The position numbers and the translations under genes were made by a program. Positions 1 through 10,282 of a stretch of DNA of 64,000 nt are shown here, piece by piece. This DNA comes from Diphasiastrum complanatum (lineage: Eukaryota; Streptophyta; Lycopodiopsida; Lycopodiales; Lycopodiaceae). The stretch lies in assembly GCA_029204225.1 (NCBI GenBank), contig CM055101.1, forward strand, positions 6,830,373 through 6,894,372, given 5' to 3'. A model generated the notes under the pieces. It was given only the letters and a program-made list of their open reading frames with translations, made no database searches and had not been told where the DNA came from. Position 1 is the stretch's first letter; each line of letters opens with the position of its first letter.

Positions 1-79
1 ACACCATACATTGATTTGAAGAACATAGAGTATATTAAAGATGTGCAAGAAATCTATTCATCAGTATACAAGCTAGAAG

Positions 80-557
80 TGTTGGAATTCATTCTTTCAA
101 TCATTTTATAATGCGAAACTACTATATAGTTTTACTCGCTTTTTTGAGATAGTGTCGAAAGATTCGAGATCGTTTGCAAAAATACACGTATTGTCAACAC
201 AATGTCGAGCAAACCTAGAATGATTATTTGAGGGTTGCCAAATATAACAACTTCATCAAATTTGGTTGTGAAGTCTTATCCATTACATATTTCAGGTCCA
301 ATCCCTTATCTCCATGTGGCACCTTCCAGGTGGATAACGACGCATTTTGTTAGGGTTGTGCCATCAACAACTATAAATAGATTAGTAGATTAGCTCATTT
401 TATTCATTCAATTCAGTTCAAGTTTCAGGAGTAGCCACTCTTCTTCTTCTGATCTCTCTCTATTCCGCCATAGGCATAGATTAATCGTTAATAAGCTATC
501 ACAATTACAGTTTATGTATGAGCAAAATTTATAGTATAATTAGATGCGCTAATATTA
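80..557 (+). mobile_element. 5' LTR of outer copia element A
   Basis: The block begins TGTTGGAATTC and is repeated in direct orientation about 9.1 kb downstream at 9180. Shared text includes the stretches around 300-360 and 440-530, with many scattered mismatches, so the pair is old. Downstream of the shared part, at 561-572, lies a degraded version of the initiator-Met primer site (tgcaatcagagt against TGGTATCAGAGC). The 3' end at 557 is inferred from that site. U3 contains a CT-rich patch and a TATA-like ctataaatag at about 369-379. Confidence 0.75.
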
Positions 558-589
558 TAGTGCAATCAGAGTAGACAGCGGATGTTTTT

Positions 590-1357
590 ATCATCATTTA
601 GAAATACATACTACATTCGACAATTCGACACATGACTTGTCTTGTCTTATTACTTAGGCGTCAGAGACAGCCATACATTTTCTTATAATGATGTTTGTCA
701 TAAAACAACAATCAGACCACAATACAATTGCTAAAGTTCTGAATATCTCTCTCTCTCTCTACAATCACTACCTCTGAGGAGTCAGCTACTGAAAGACCAA
801 TTTTGGTTGTAGATCTATATATCTGATCTTCTTCGATAATCGATTCAATCGCCCATTTACATATATAGCAACTGGAAGATCTTGCATTATTCTAGCTTTA
901 CATTTACAAGATCGCTTAACAACTGATTTAACTGACTAATTAGAACAGTTGTTATTGGAGTGTGAAGATGTAGACAGTCTGTACTTGGAATCATGTTGTG
1001 TATTTCTATAGAGTGTCACATTTTTCACATTTTTTGCCTGTGTGGAATTGCGTGTAAAACTGTAGTGTCGCATTTTTCACATTTCTGGAAGTGTCTAAAA
1101 TGGCCGAAAAACCAAGTTAGCACAAGTGTTGCAAAACACTTAGTTGCTCAAGATGATCCGAAGGTGAAAAGACGACAGTGTCGGAATTTTTCGCCTATTA
1201 GAAATTGCGAGAAAAAATGCAGACTGTTGTGACAATCAATCAAAAATGCAAACTGTTGAACAACAGTTCATTTTTTGCAGGTTTCATTTGAGAGAGTAAA
1301 ATTGAGAGAAGGAAGGAGGGCAGTTATGATGAGTAGGAGTAAGATTAAACTCCAACA
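590..1357 (-). mobile_element. 3' LTR region of minus-strand copia B (distal end uncertain)
   Basis: On the minus strand a polypurine tract AAGGGGGAG (1358-1366) runs directly into TGTTGGAGTTTAATC at 1357, the standard junction of a copia internal domain with its 3' LTR, and RNase H coding lies immediately upstream. The interior carries repeated gtcgcatttttc / gcgaaaa motifs also seen at 8.4-8.6 kb and 27.1-27.5 kb, so the three blocks look like relatives. I could not find the CA end; 590 is simply where recognisable element A sequence stops. Confidence 0.55.
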
Positions 1358-1642
1358 CTCCCCCTTAAGCTTACTGCTATGAATCTGAACTACAATTGAG
1401 ATTTAACATATCTACTAAAGTATAATGTCTCTAGACAATGGCTTTGTCAAGATAGAGCCAACATACTATCTGTATGACACTAACTTAGTACAACATCTTT
1501 ATTCTAAACTTTCTCTCTAAGAAAATGGAACTGAACTTCTATATGCTTAGTTCTATTATGAGTTCGTGGATTCAGATAGAGCTATGCAACTCTGATTGTC
1601 GCACTGGAGTATTGTTGGACCGATATGTGGGAATTGTAGATC

Positions 1643-3000
1643 CTATAGTAGCCTTCTTAGCCAAATTATCTCCCTCACTACTGATGTAGTTGCAACATAT
1701 TCGGATTCTGTAGAGGACAATGAAATGCATTTCTGCTTTCTGTTGTTCCATGAAATGGGTCCTCCTGCAAGGAAACAAATATAACCTGATGTGGATTTTC
1801 GGGTATCCATGTCTCCTGCCCAGTCTGAATCTGAATATGTGATCAGTGTGAGTGTAGCTTCTATATTACCATTGTAGCTCAAACCATAGTGCTTTGAAGC
1901 TTGAATGTACCTCAGTACTCTTTGCAGAGTTTCCAGTGTTGTAAACCTGGATTGGACATCATGTATTGAGACATTGTGCTTACTGCATATGCTAGATCAG
2001 GTCATGTGCAAATCATAGAATAAATTATCGATCCTATGACAGACTGATAAGGATACATGCACATTTCTTGCTGATCTACTTGAGCTTGAGTTCTAGGACA
2101 CATGTCTTTGGATAGCTTAGATCCTGGATCCATAGGTGTGTCTATGGGCTTGCAGTCCTCCATGCCATATCTGCGAAGTACATTGATTAGATAGGAATCT
2201 TGGCTTATGGCGATCCTTCTACTTGCGCGATCTCTGTTGATCTCCATACTAAGAAGATAATGAATTGGGCCTAAATCAGTCATCTCAAATTCTGATGAAA
2301 GCAGAGATTTGGTTTCTTGTAATAACTAATTTGAATTGTTGATAATTAGGGAATAATCAACGTATAATGCTATTATTACATAGCTTGACCCTTCACGTAT
2401 AAGATATACATTAGAGTTTGTGGAGCAAGAAGTGAATTATGCTGCAACAAGAAGTGATTAATTATTTTATACCAGGCCTTGGGAGCTTGCTTACGACCAT
2501 ATAATGCCTTATGCAATTTACATACCAAATGTTCTTTGCCTTGAAGGACGTAACCTTCTGGTTGATAAATGAATATATCTTCTTGTATGTATCTGTGAAG
2601 GAATGTTGTCTGGACGTCCATCTGGTGAATGTCCAGATCTTCTGCAGCAACTATAGCCAGCGAGGTGCGAATAGATTGATGTTTTACCACTAGACTGAAG
2701 GTGTCAGTGTAATCTATTCCATAAACTTGCTCAAATCCTTTAACCACTAATCAAGCTTTCCATTTGGATATTGATCCATCTGGCTTAAGCTTTATCTTGG
2801 AGATCCATTTAGAATCAATAGGCTTTATACTTGCAGGAGGATTGACAAGACTCCAGGTCTTGTTCTTCATCAAGGAATGGTACTCAACATCCGTGGCAGC
2901 TTTCCATTCGTCTACATTGGGCATTGATAGTGCTTCTTCAACAGTGGCAGTTTCATCATGACTGATGAACGCCGGAGGGGTGACATTGAATAGCCGACAA
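1643..3000 (-). pseudogene. copia B reverse transcriptase - RNase H (broken)
   Basis: Minus-strand fragments in pol order. At 2376-2747 is the RT N-half with the copia signature IHQMDVQTTFL, then PEGYV and ALYGRKQAPKAWY. At 2002-2283 is the second half with MTDLGPIHYLL and the conserved TPMDPGSKLS. At 1643-1882 is RNase H with SDSDWAGDMDTRKSTSGY, GGPISWNNRKQK and SSTESEY. The frames are separated by stops and shifts, and the YVDD box between 2283 and 2376 is lost. In an intact element these domains copy the RNA and remove the template. This copy is dead. It follows the integrase at 3.0-3.6 kb and ends at the polypurine tract at 1358. Confidence 0.9.
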
Positions 3001-3009
3001 AGATGTACT

Positions 3010-3600
3010 TACAGCTTATTGGGTCATTTCTTCCTCAAATCAGACGGTATTTGAGCATAGGAGAGGCATCCAAATACACGTAAGTGTTTCAGACTTGGTT
3101 TGTAGCCGTAGTAGGCTTCAAACGGTGTCTTGGAGTCAACTGCCTTCATGCTGGAATAATTTTGCAGATAGTAGGCTGTAGAAATTGCTTTAGCCCAAAA
3201 ATTCTTGGGTAGTTGAGCGTTCACAGTCATGGATCGTGCAGCTTCCAACAGTGTTCGGTTCTTTCGCTCAGCTATGCCATTCTGCTGTGGAGTGTGGCTG
3301 GTTGTGAACTGATGGTGCACGCCACATGATGATAAGTAGTTCGCCATTTCATTTGATAGATACTCTCCCCCTAAATCAGACCGCAAGGCCTTGATTCTCT
3401 GACCAGTCTGATTCTCAGCATATTGTTTGAATTCTTTAAAGTAATTGAATGCTTCTGACTTGTTCTTTATGAACATAATTCTGGTGAACCGGGAGTGGTC
3501 ATCAATGAATGTGATAAAATATAGACTTGACCCAAAGAGGGTACGCTCATAGGACCACATAAATCACAGTGAATCAGTGATAGAATGGACGCTCTTTTGG
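3010..3600 (-). pseudogene. copia B integrase core
   Basis: Minus-strand frame at 3024-3560 shows the copia integrase core: FITFIDDHSRFTRIMFIKNKSE, then LRSDLGGEY (second catalytic Asp), HTPQQNGIAERKNRTLLEAARSM (catalytic Glu region), ending in HLRVFGCLSYAQIP. The DD35E residues look retained. The frame enters from the overlapping frame at 3467-3898, which carries the HCDLCGPM motif, so a frameshift lies near 3.5 kb. Normally it inserts the cDNA into the chromosome. The element also carries inactivating lesions in RT, so activity is not expected. Confidence 0.9.
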
Positions 3601-4200
3601 CTTGTCCTCTTGGAAATTTTGTTCTAGGTTGTTTCTTTAGTAAACAATTTTCATAGACAGTTTGATTAGTTGTAGACACAACATTGATATTCATATCCTT
3701 GACCAATTTGTTATGATGCATGTACAAGATCGAATGCATGTTTAAATGACTTAGTCTTTGATGCCAAACATGAGCATCAGAGTTACTCACAATAAGTGCA
3801 TAATCGTGACTCAAGATATACAAATTTCCTTCTCTATGTGCAGAGAGGATTTCATTGGAATTCCCATAAAAAATAGTACATTGACTAGTAGTAAACAAAG
3901 CTCTATAGCCTTGATCAGTGATCTTGCTAATAGATAATAAGCTCTTTGTTAACTTGGGTACGTAAAGTACACCATTTAGTTGTCTAGTGATGTCATCAGG
4001 GAACTACAATCGAATGGAGCATTGGCCTTCAACCTTATGTGAGCTTGAGTCGCCGAAGAAAATGTACTTTGAATCGGTTGTTGTGACAGTAGAGAAAAAG
4101 TTCTTATATGGTGTCATGTGCTGTGAAGCACCTGAATCAAGATACCATTGATAGGCATCTCTACTTGGTTGGTCTTGTACCATCAGCGCCTTGTCATCCT
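3601..4200 (-). pseudogene. copia B protease and GAG-pre-integrase zinc region
   Basis: Reading the minus strand from 4170 down, the retroviral-type aspartic protease active site appears as WYLDSGASQHMT, followed by a VLYVPKLTKSLLSISKI strand typical of copia proteases. At 3898-3600 the GAG-pre-integrase domain follows with WHQRLSHLNMHSI. The normal second Cys pair is altered (ENCLLKKQ in place of a C-x2-C pair), so the zinc site is damaged. At least one stop interrupts the protease around 4005-4015. Order and spacing match a copia polyprotein between gag and integrase. Confidence 0.85.
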
Positions 4201-4229
4201 CTTGGGAATTTTTGACAGAGTCAGAACCT

Positions 4230-5051
4230 CCGTCTTGGTGCTACTGCATCTTCTTCCTCGCTTCATTGTGCTTGAGAATGTGACAATTTGTTAATGTCGT
4301 GGTTTGATCTTTTGCAATATCTGCAAAAGAGTTTGGTCTTGGACAGCTGTTGTATGTGTTGTTGTTGTTGTTGCGTTGAATCTGGATGCTCTGTCTTTGT
4401 CTTCTTGTCCTTGAAATTCTTCTTCTTGGACTGATGTTTATTAGAGTACAATGCCATTGACTTGGTACTCATTGTTCATAAGCTCTTTCTCCTGACTTCT
4501 TCTTACAAAAGACTTGATGTCAGCTTCTGAAGAGACAGCATAGGAGTATTGCTCAAAAGCAACACTAGATTATCGTAGGAGGATGGAAGACTGGTGAGAA
4601 GAGACATTGTTGAGTCTTTTTCTGAAATAGGAGAACCTATGGCAGCAAGTTAATTCAGCAACTGTTTGAATTCATCTAGATGATCGTTGACTGAGTTGCC
4701 TTCGCTCATTTTGAGTGTAAGTATCTTCTTCCTCATAAAGAGACAAGTCGATACATCTGAAGTCTCGTAGATACTTGTTAGATTATCTCACGCTTCTTTG
4801 GAAGTGGTGTTGTTTGATACGTGAGCAATCTGAGTGTCTTTCAGATTCAAGGATACAATGGCAAGTGCTTTGCCATCCTTTGCTTCCCATGCTAGAAGCA
4901 GTTCAGGTTCTACTAGTTTGGCGATTGAACCGTTTACGTATCCCCAAAGTTTCTTCTCGATTAAGATCATCCTCATCTTGAACTTCCACATGTGGAAATC
5001 ATCTCCGTTGAATTTGTTGATCAAGCGGACCTCTGAGTTTGAACCTTCCAT
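4230..5051 (-). pseudogene. copia B gag with zinc knuckle
   Basis: The best start is the minus ATG at 5049-5051, opening with EGSNSEVRLINKFNGDDFHMWK, the usual copia gag N-terminus (DUF4219/UBN2 type). The frame continues past 4788 through SAW-like helices (EAWDNLTSIYETSD, MSEGNSVNDHLDEFKQLL) with later stops. A CCHC knuckle (CRYCKRSNHDINK, last Cys recovered after a one-base shift) is at about 4265-4330. Gag packages the element RNA. Upstream of 5051 I see no intact LTR or primer site, so the 5' end of element B is missing or degraded; a TATA-like gggcataaaaag lies near 5200. Confidence 0.85.
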
Positions 5052-5313
5052 TAAAATTGAGTAGTAGAGATAGAACACAAACAGAGTGAACCAGCTCTAT
5101 AGAACAAGCCATTAGAGAAAATTTGGCCTTGAAAAGGGCCCTATAAGGATTGCCACGTAGGAAGACAATTTTTTGGCAATGTAAAATACTAAAATAAAAT
5201 CTTTTTATGCCCCCAGTCCTGTCCACATAGTGTTCGATGGTTAGCTACTATGTGCATAGTGTAGTGTGTGGCTGAAAAAAATCATAACTTTTGAACGACA
5301 GCTCGGATTGAGA

Positions 5314-5610
5314 CGATTATGGTGCCATTAGAAAGCCCTCAACGAGAGCTTTTCAACGACACCCAGCATGACCCAATTCCAAGCTACGGTGAAGAAGTTG
5401 TGGTCAATCAACACTTGGTCAATCCGATATATATTTCAAGCGTAGTTGACCAGTTTGACAGGTCAAATTGGTCAACTGTGCTTGAAATAGATATCAGGTT
5501 GACCAAGTGTTGACTGACCATAAACTTTGACCGACCATAACTTCTTCACCGTAGCTCGGAACTGGGTCATGTTGGGTGTCGTTGAAAAGCTCTCGTCGAG
5601 GGTATAATCG
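5314..5610. repeat. Foldback (long inverted repeat) element
   Basis: Two arms of about 145 bp (5314-5455 and 5470-5610) are near-complementary around a short centre near 5462. The outer ends are cgattat/ataatcg. Each arm contains aacgagagcttttcaacgacaccca, gaccca, agctacggtgaagaagtt and a run of ggtcaa/ttgacc boxes. No coding capacity is visible. It sits at the junction of copia B and copia A and is followed within 15 bp by the (TA)n tract. A related half-motif occurs at 37.06-37.15 kb. Confidence 0.8.
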
Positions 5611-5618
5611 CTAAAGTT

Positions 5619-5622
<4 letters not shown>

Positions 5623-5708
<86 letters not shown>
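5623..5708. repeat. (TA)n microsatellite
   Basis: About 43 uninterrupted TA units lie between the foldback element and the resumption of copia A integrase coding at about 5716. The long isoleucine/tyrosine frame across it is only the translation of the repeat. Confidence 0.97.
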
Positions 5709-5711
<3 letters not shown>

Positions 5712-5715
5712 TTTG

Positions 5716-6060
5716 GATAGAAGTCATCTCGACAACTACATATCTTCAAAATCGACTTACAACCAAGTATTATTCGACAAAAAACCCGAAGACGTGTGGG
5801 AAGGTTCAAAATCTTCTGTAAAACATCTTTGGATTCTATGTTGTCTCGCTTTTGCACTAATTCCAACAAAAATTTGCAAGAAGCTAGATACTACTAGTTC
5901 TTACTCTATCTTTGTTGGATACTCTTCAAATCAAAAAGCTTATAGGATTTACGATCTAGTGACTAAGAAGATTACTTTTAGTAGAGATGTTATCTTTCTC
6001 GAAGATTCGTTTGTCAATCTCAAGATAAAGGGAAAAATTTATAGATATCAAATCAGTACC
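5716..6060 (+). pseudogene. copia A integrase C-terminus
   Basis: Plus-strand frame resumes with SVKHLWILCCLAFALIP, KKLDTTSSYSIFVGYSSNQKAYRIYD and KITFSRDVIFLEDS, the canonical C-terminal part of copia integrase before the RT. Everything 5' of this (gag, protease, integrase core) is absent from element A and its place is taken by copia B, the foldback and the TA tract. After 6060 a short segment with the phrase gttcgaatctcgactctactcta repeated three times (6080-6205) replaces the linker. Confidence 0.85.
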
Positions 6061-6379
6061 TGATATTGCATCGAGTTCAAATCTCGACTCTACTCTAATC
6101 AAGTTCGAATCTCGACTCTACTCTACTCTAATCAAAAATTTTATAGATGTCAAATCGGTACCTGATATTGCATCAAGTTCGAATCTCGACTCTACTCTAC
6201 TCTAATCAAAGATTCAGAGGACAAGTCAATGCAACCGCATCAACAGCAATAGTAGCCAAAAAAAAGCCAATTCTTTGAAGATTGAATCGAAACAGATTTT
6301 TTTCCAATAGATTTATCGACCACGCCATAGCCACTTGTTACTTTGTTGAGCAGCCAATCAATCATTCAGAGGCAATTTC

Positions 6380-7572
6380 TAGTCTAGAAACAGATCAGTG
6401 GAAATTAGTGATGGACAAAGAGTATTAATCGTTTGTCAAAAACCAGACATGGACTGGTACAGACCTGCTAGATGCAGGAACATCATTTGTTGCAAATGGG
6501 TTTATCGAATCAAATATGAAGCCGATGGATCAGTTGATCGGTGGAAGGCAAGCTTAGTTGCTAGATAATTCTCCCAAACCTTGAACGTTGATTATTCAAA
6601 AACTTTTAGTCTCGTAGTCAAACATTCATCAATTTGACTTTTACTTTCATTTGCAATAGTGACAAATTTAAAAATTCACCAGATGGATGTACAAACTACA
6701 TTTTTATATGGAGTTATCAAAGAAGACATTTATATTTCTCATCCCGAATGCTATGAGTTGGAGGGTGAAACCCATCAGGTATGTAAATTTCAAAAAGCTC
6801 CATATGGGCTTAAACAATTGTCTCGTGTATGGTTTCGTTGAATCAACGAATTATTTATTCAACAAGGCTCTATACCAAGTTCAGTTGATTGTAATGTCTA
6901 CTACAAATCAGTGAATTCATCTTTCATTATCATTACATTATATGTCGATGACACATAACTCTTTAGTAATGACATTTGAATGACAAAGAGATATTACCGA
7001 ATGAATTTGATATGACAGATTTAGGGGAAGCCCATTTTTGTCTTGGTATACAGATTTTCAAAGACTGTGATCATCGATTGACTTATATCAGTCAACAAAG
7101 GTAAAAAAGGTACATTCATAACCTGTTATTTGAACATCAAGTGGCCGACTGTAAACTAGCCAAAAGTCCAATGGATCTAGGCTCGAAATATTTGAAGACC
7201 AGTGTCCTAAATGTTTCAAAGAAGTTGAATAAATGAAACCATATCCTTATCATTTTGTTACTGGTTCTCTCATGTATGTCATGATATGTACTAGACCTGA
7301 CATTACTTATTCAGTTAGTACACTAAGCCAATACATGTCAAATCTAGGTTTCATTCGTTGGAAATATCTATTTATACTTCTTCAATATCTATAGTTGACA
7401 CAAAATTATTGCATTTGTTATGGTGGAAATTTGAATGATGATTCAAATGACCAATTTAATCTTTTTCAAGGTTTTACAAATGTAGATTGGACTAGAGATG
7501 TTGACAGCAGAAAGTCTGCATTAGGATATGGCTTTGTATTCAACAAAGGTCTTGTCTCTTGGAACAACAAGT
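6380..7572 (+). pseudogene. copia A reverse transcriptase - RNase H (broken)
   Basis: Motifs in order over three frames: a QWKLVMDKEY / NQTWT block near 6395-6450, KWVYRIKYEADGSVDRWKA at about 6494-6545, KIHQMDVQTTFLYGVIKEDIYISHPE at 6670-6750, APYGLKQLSRVW at 6798-6835, the catalytic LYVDDT at about 6940, then RNase H DWTRDVDSRKSALGYGFVFNKGLVSWNNK ending at 7572. Several in-frame stops and single-base shifts make it dead. The coding stops abruptly at 7573 where a minus-oriented LTR block begins, and resumes at about 8850. Confidence 0.88.
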
Positions 7573-8851
7573 GATGGGGCAAGGGCGATAGAAGAACGCG
7601 AATGGGGAAGAGAGCAGGAATATTGCAGAACAGCTCTCCCGCTGTAATCAGCTGCTAAATGCAAAAACAGTCTAATAGATAGCTTATGCTAAATGTAATC
7701 ACAGCTTTAAGTGTTCTAATTGCCCAACAGGATCTTAAAAATTAATTCGTACTATGAAACAAAAGTACAGTCCATCGAAGAGATTAGAGATGGTTTGTAT
7801 GTGGTACTATTGAAATCAGATTCAACATGAAGTATAGTTCTGAAATAAATGGAAGAGCAGTATGATAACGCGAGTTCCTCAGGCGTCAAAGACAGCCATC
7901 GTCTGATCAGAAACTGAGGAGTCGTAGACGTCCGTGTTTTGATCAGAGTGAGTAAACAAGCGTGATCAAACAACAACGAAAGTGCATTCAATCACAACAA
8001 GCATTCATCTACGTTGTACACAGATAAAAGCAAGCTGTTGCTATATTACACTAAAGCACAATACAAAATAGCTATTACAACAAAAAATGACGGCGTAATT
8101 GGGAGGCTCAAATAATGTGTCTCATGGATGGAGCAACCCATAATCTGTGCTTGGATGATCTATTTATAGACTTCATCTGTGTATTAATTACATTGAATGC
8201 ATGTCACCTAATTAGGAAAGTTGTTGTACTTGGAAGTATATGGCTTCTGTGACAACTGTACACAGTATTTACGGTCAATAATTCAGCATCGTTGACGTGG
8301 ATGAGGACGTCGCTAGAACGTTCCTCGTTTATTTTAGACGACCTTCGAGATTTTTCTCTCTCTTTTCATTTTTTGCAAGAAGCCAAAGGTGCCCTCAAAA
8401 AGATGGTGGTGTCTTTGAAATAGTTTAACGCATAAAAATAGATGACCTTCGGGATTTTCTCTCTCTTCGCATTTCGCAAAGAGCCGAAGGTGTGTTAAAA
8501 GTAGTTAAACTTTTGAACTATGTAAGTGTCGCATTTCGAGGAAATGTGAAAACACCGAAGCTGTTGAAAACATAGTGTATTTCTGCAGACTGTTGAAAAG
8601 GTAATATATTTCTGCAAACTTGTCCTAAATGCAAGTTTGTGGAAGTCCTTGAAGATGGCCAAGTCTTCAATGACTTCAAGTTATTAAACCTGACATTTGA
8701 ACTTTGAAATTATGACAGGATTGGTTACCTTTGCTGGAGATCAGCCGGAAGCCCGCCATTGCAAGCGTTCTTCAAATAATTGGATGTCTAAGTTTGTGAT
8801 TCCTGCAGGTATCAGATGAGCAAACGCAGAACCAAAGTTGGTTTCAGCACA
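7573..8851 (-). mobile_element. Minus-oriented LTR block inserted in copia A RNase H
   Basis: Copia A coding is interrupted exactly here. The part 8590-8851 matches 25645-25888, which is the LTR of the minus copia whose polypurine tract is at 25988-25998, fixing the orientation. Read on the minus strand, a TATA box (tctataaatagat) lies at about 8158-8170, at a sensible distance inside such an LTR. No coding domain is visible, so this is a solo LTR or LTR fragment. About 15 codons of the host RNase H are missing at the junction, and I see no clean target duplication. Confidence 0.6.
8339..8491. repeat. Imperfect tandem duplication in LTR U3
   Basis: gaccttcgagatttttctctctc...agccaaaggtg (8339-8390) recurs as gaccttcgggattttctctctc...agccgaaggtg (8443-8491). 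Related gcgaaggtgcc modules are found at 27.1-27.3 kb, pointing to a modular U3 shared by several LTRs in the window. Confidence 0.7.
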
Positions 8852-9152
8852 TGCTGCGAAAGAAGCTATCTAGTTAAACTATCTATTGTCAAACATTAAT
8901 CCTAGTCTGTTACAAGCAACTTCCATCTTTTGTGACAATAAGAGTACAATTGCTTTATCTATTAATCCCAGGTATCATTCTCGGAGCAAGCACATTGAGA
9001 TAAAGGATCATTTCGTCAAAGACGAAGTACTTGAAACAGAGATCATTTTAATCTTTTGCATAACAGATTTCATGACATCAGATATATTTACTGAAGTGTT
9101 ATCATTCAACAATCATTCTAAGTATAGCACTATGTTCAACTTAATACCTTGA
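8852..9152 (+). pseudogene. copia A RNase H C-terminus
   Basis: Coding of element A resumes with SAHAAKEA (an in-frame stop follows), then IFCDNKSTIALSINPRYHSRSKHIEIKDHFVKDEV, the classical copia RNase H tail, and a degraded ADIFTK-like end (SDIFTEVLS). It ends 28 bp before the LTR. The sequence aagggggag at 9171-9179 is the polypurine tract that primes plus-strand synthesis and directly abuts the 3' LTR at 9180. Confidence 0.9.
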
Positions 9153-9179
9153 TTTTTATGAGTTCTCATTAAGGGGGAG

Positions 9180-9623
9180 TGTTAGAGATCATTCCTTTAA
9201 TCATTTTATAATGCGGAACTACTCTACGGTTTTTACTCTTATTCTCAAAACAATGTCAAATGATGCAAAACCGTCTATAGAAATACACGTATTGTCGAAC
9301 ATATCTAAAATTATTATTCAAGAGTTACCAAATAACAACTTCATCATATTTGGTTGTGAAGGCTTATCCATTACATATTTCGGATTCAATCCCTTATCTC
9401 CACGTGGGACCTGCCAGGTGGATAACAACACATTTTGTTAGGGTTGTGCCATCAACAACGATAAATAGATCAATAGGTTAGCTCATTTTATTCATTCAAT
9501 TCAATCCAAGTTTTAGGAGTAGTCACTCTTTTTCTTCTCCTCTCTCTCTCTCTGTTTTGCCATAGGCATAGACTCATCATTAGTAAGCTATCACAATTAC
9601 AGTTTGTGTATGAGCAAAATTTA
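9180..9623 (+). mobile_element. 3' LTR of copia A, cut at its end by the next LTR
   Basis: Starts TGTTAGAGATC right after the polypurine tract and aligns with 80-533. Shared landmarks are cgtattgtc, ccttatctcca, gttagggttgtgccatcaac and tgtatgagcaaaattta. The last ~25 bp present in the 5' copy are missing because another LTR (TGTGAAAG) starts at 9624. The target duplication can therefore not be checked. Confidence 0.85.
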
Positions 9624-10270
9624 TGTGAAAGATTTCAACTAGTTTTACTATTTTGGTCATATTTGTATATTTGTAAATTGAGGCCAATTTTCATATTAGA
9701 CTTAGAGTTTGACTTTTCAAAGTTATATTAGTCTAAAATCATTTGAATAAAAACTTTTGGAAAGTGTGGGAAACTATAGAACATGAGTTCTGGAGAGATT
9801 CAATTTGAGTAGTAGAGACATTGAATCTAGTTACAAAAATAGTAGGGTTTTCACTATGGAGGGAAAGCAAAGTTTGAATTTAGGTTTGGACCTATTATAA
9901 AAGGATGTAACTCATGGGAAGAGAAGACATTCTCTCTCTCTCTTATCTCATTCATGCTTATACATGGTTCTCTTGGGTTCTACTATCCACTGGTGCACTA
10001 TACTTGTCATATCTTGCAATTTTGTGTGTAGAATGCTCATTAAATGCTATTTTCAGATCCACACGTGTGAAAGAAATACAGTAGATTATTGTTTTTTTAT
10101 GGTTTCTTCTTATGTTTTTATTAAAGTTTGATCGAGATCTTTTAGAGTTTGCATCTCATTTATAGAGTAGATGCTGATTTTTCTACATTGGCAAGATTGG
10201 TGATTTGTTGTCTTTCTATCCCAAGATCATTTTATGGATTTGGATCTTAATTGATCTGAAATTATTCACA
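9624..10270 (+). mobile_element. LTR of element D (TGTGAA...TTCACA)
   Basis: This 647-bp block opens TGTGAAAG, closes ATTCACA (a 6-bp terminal inverted repeat TGTGAA/TTCACA) and is followed without gap by the primer site TGGTATCAGAGC. It also contains a TATA box at 9896-9902 and a (TC)n tract near 9932-9944. It is inserted in the end of copia A's 3' LTR, so it is younger. No second copy is visible in the window, so the element is either cut or its 3' LTR is unrecognisable. Confidence 0.75.
9896..9902 (+). promoter_or_regulatory. TATA box in LTR of element D
   Basis: TATAAAA in the context cctattataaaaggatg, about 270 bp inside the LTR and upstream of a CT-rich leader, a plausible U3/R promoter. 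Function is inferred from position only. Confidence 0.5.
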
Positions 10271-10282
10271 TGGTATCAGAGC
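10271..10282 (+). other. Primer binding site (initiator Met tRNA)
   Basis: TGGTATCAGAGC follows the LTR end directly. This is the complement of the 3' end of plant initiator Met tRNA and is used by copia and many gypsy elements to start minus-strand cDNA synthesis. Confidence 0.85.

Noticed and set aside
5567-5869. Open minus frame of 100 codons with a long Ile-Tyr run
   Set aside because: It is the translation of the (TA)n tract and the opposite strand of copia A integrase.
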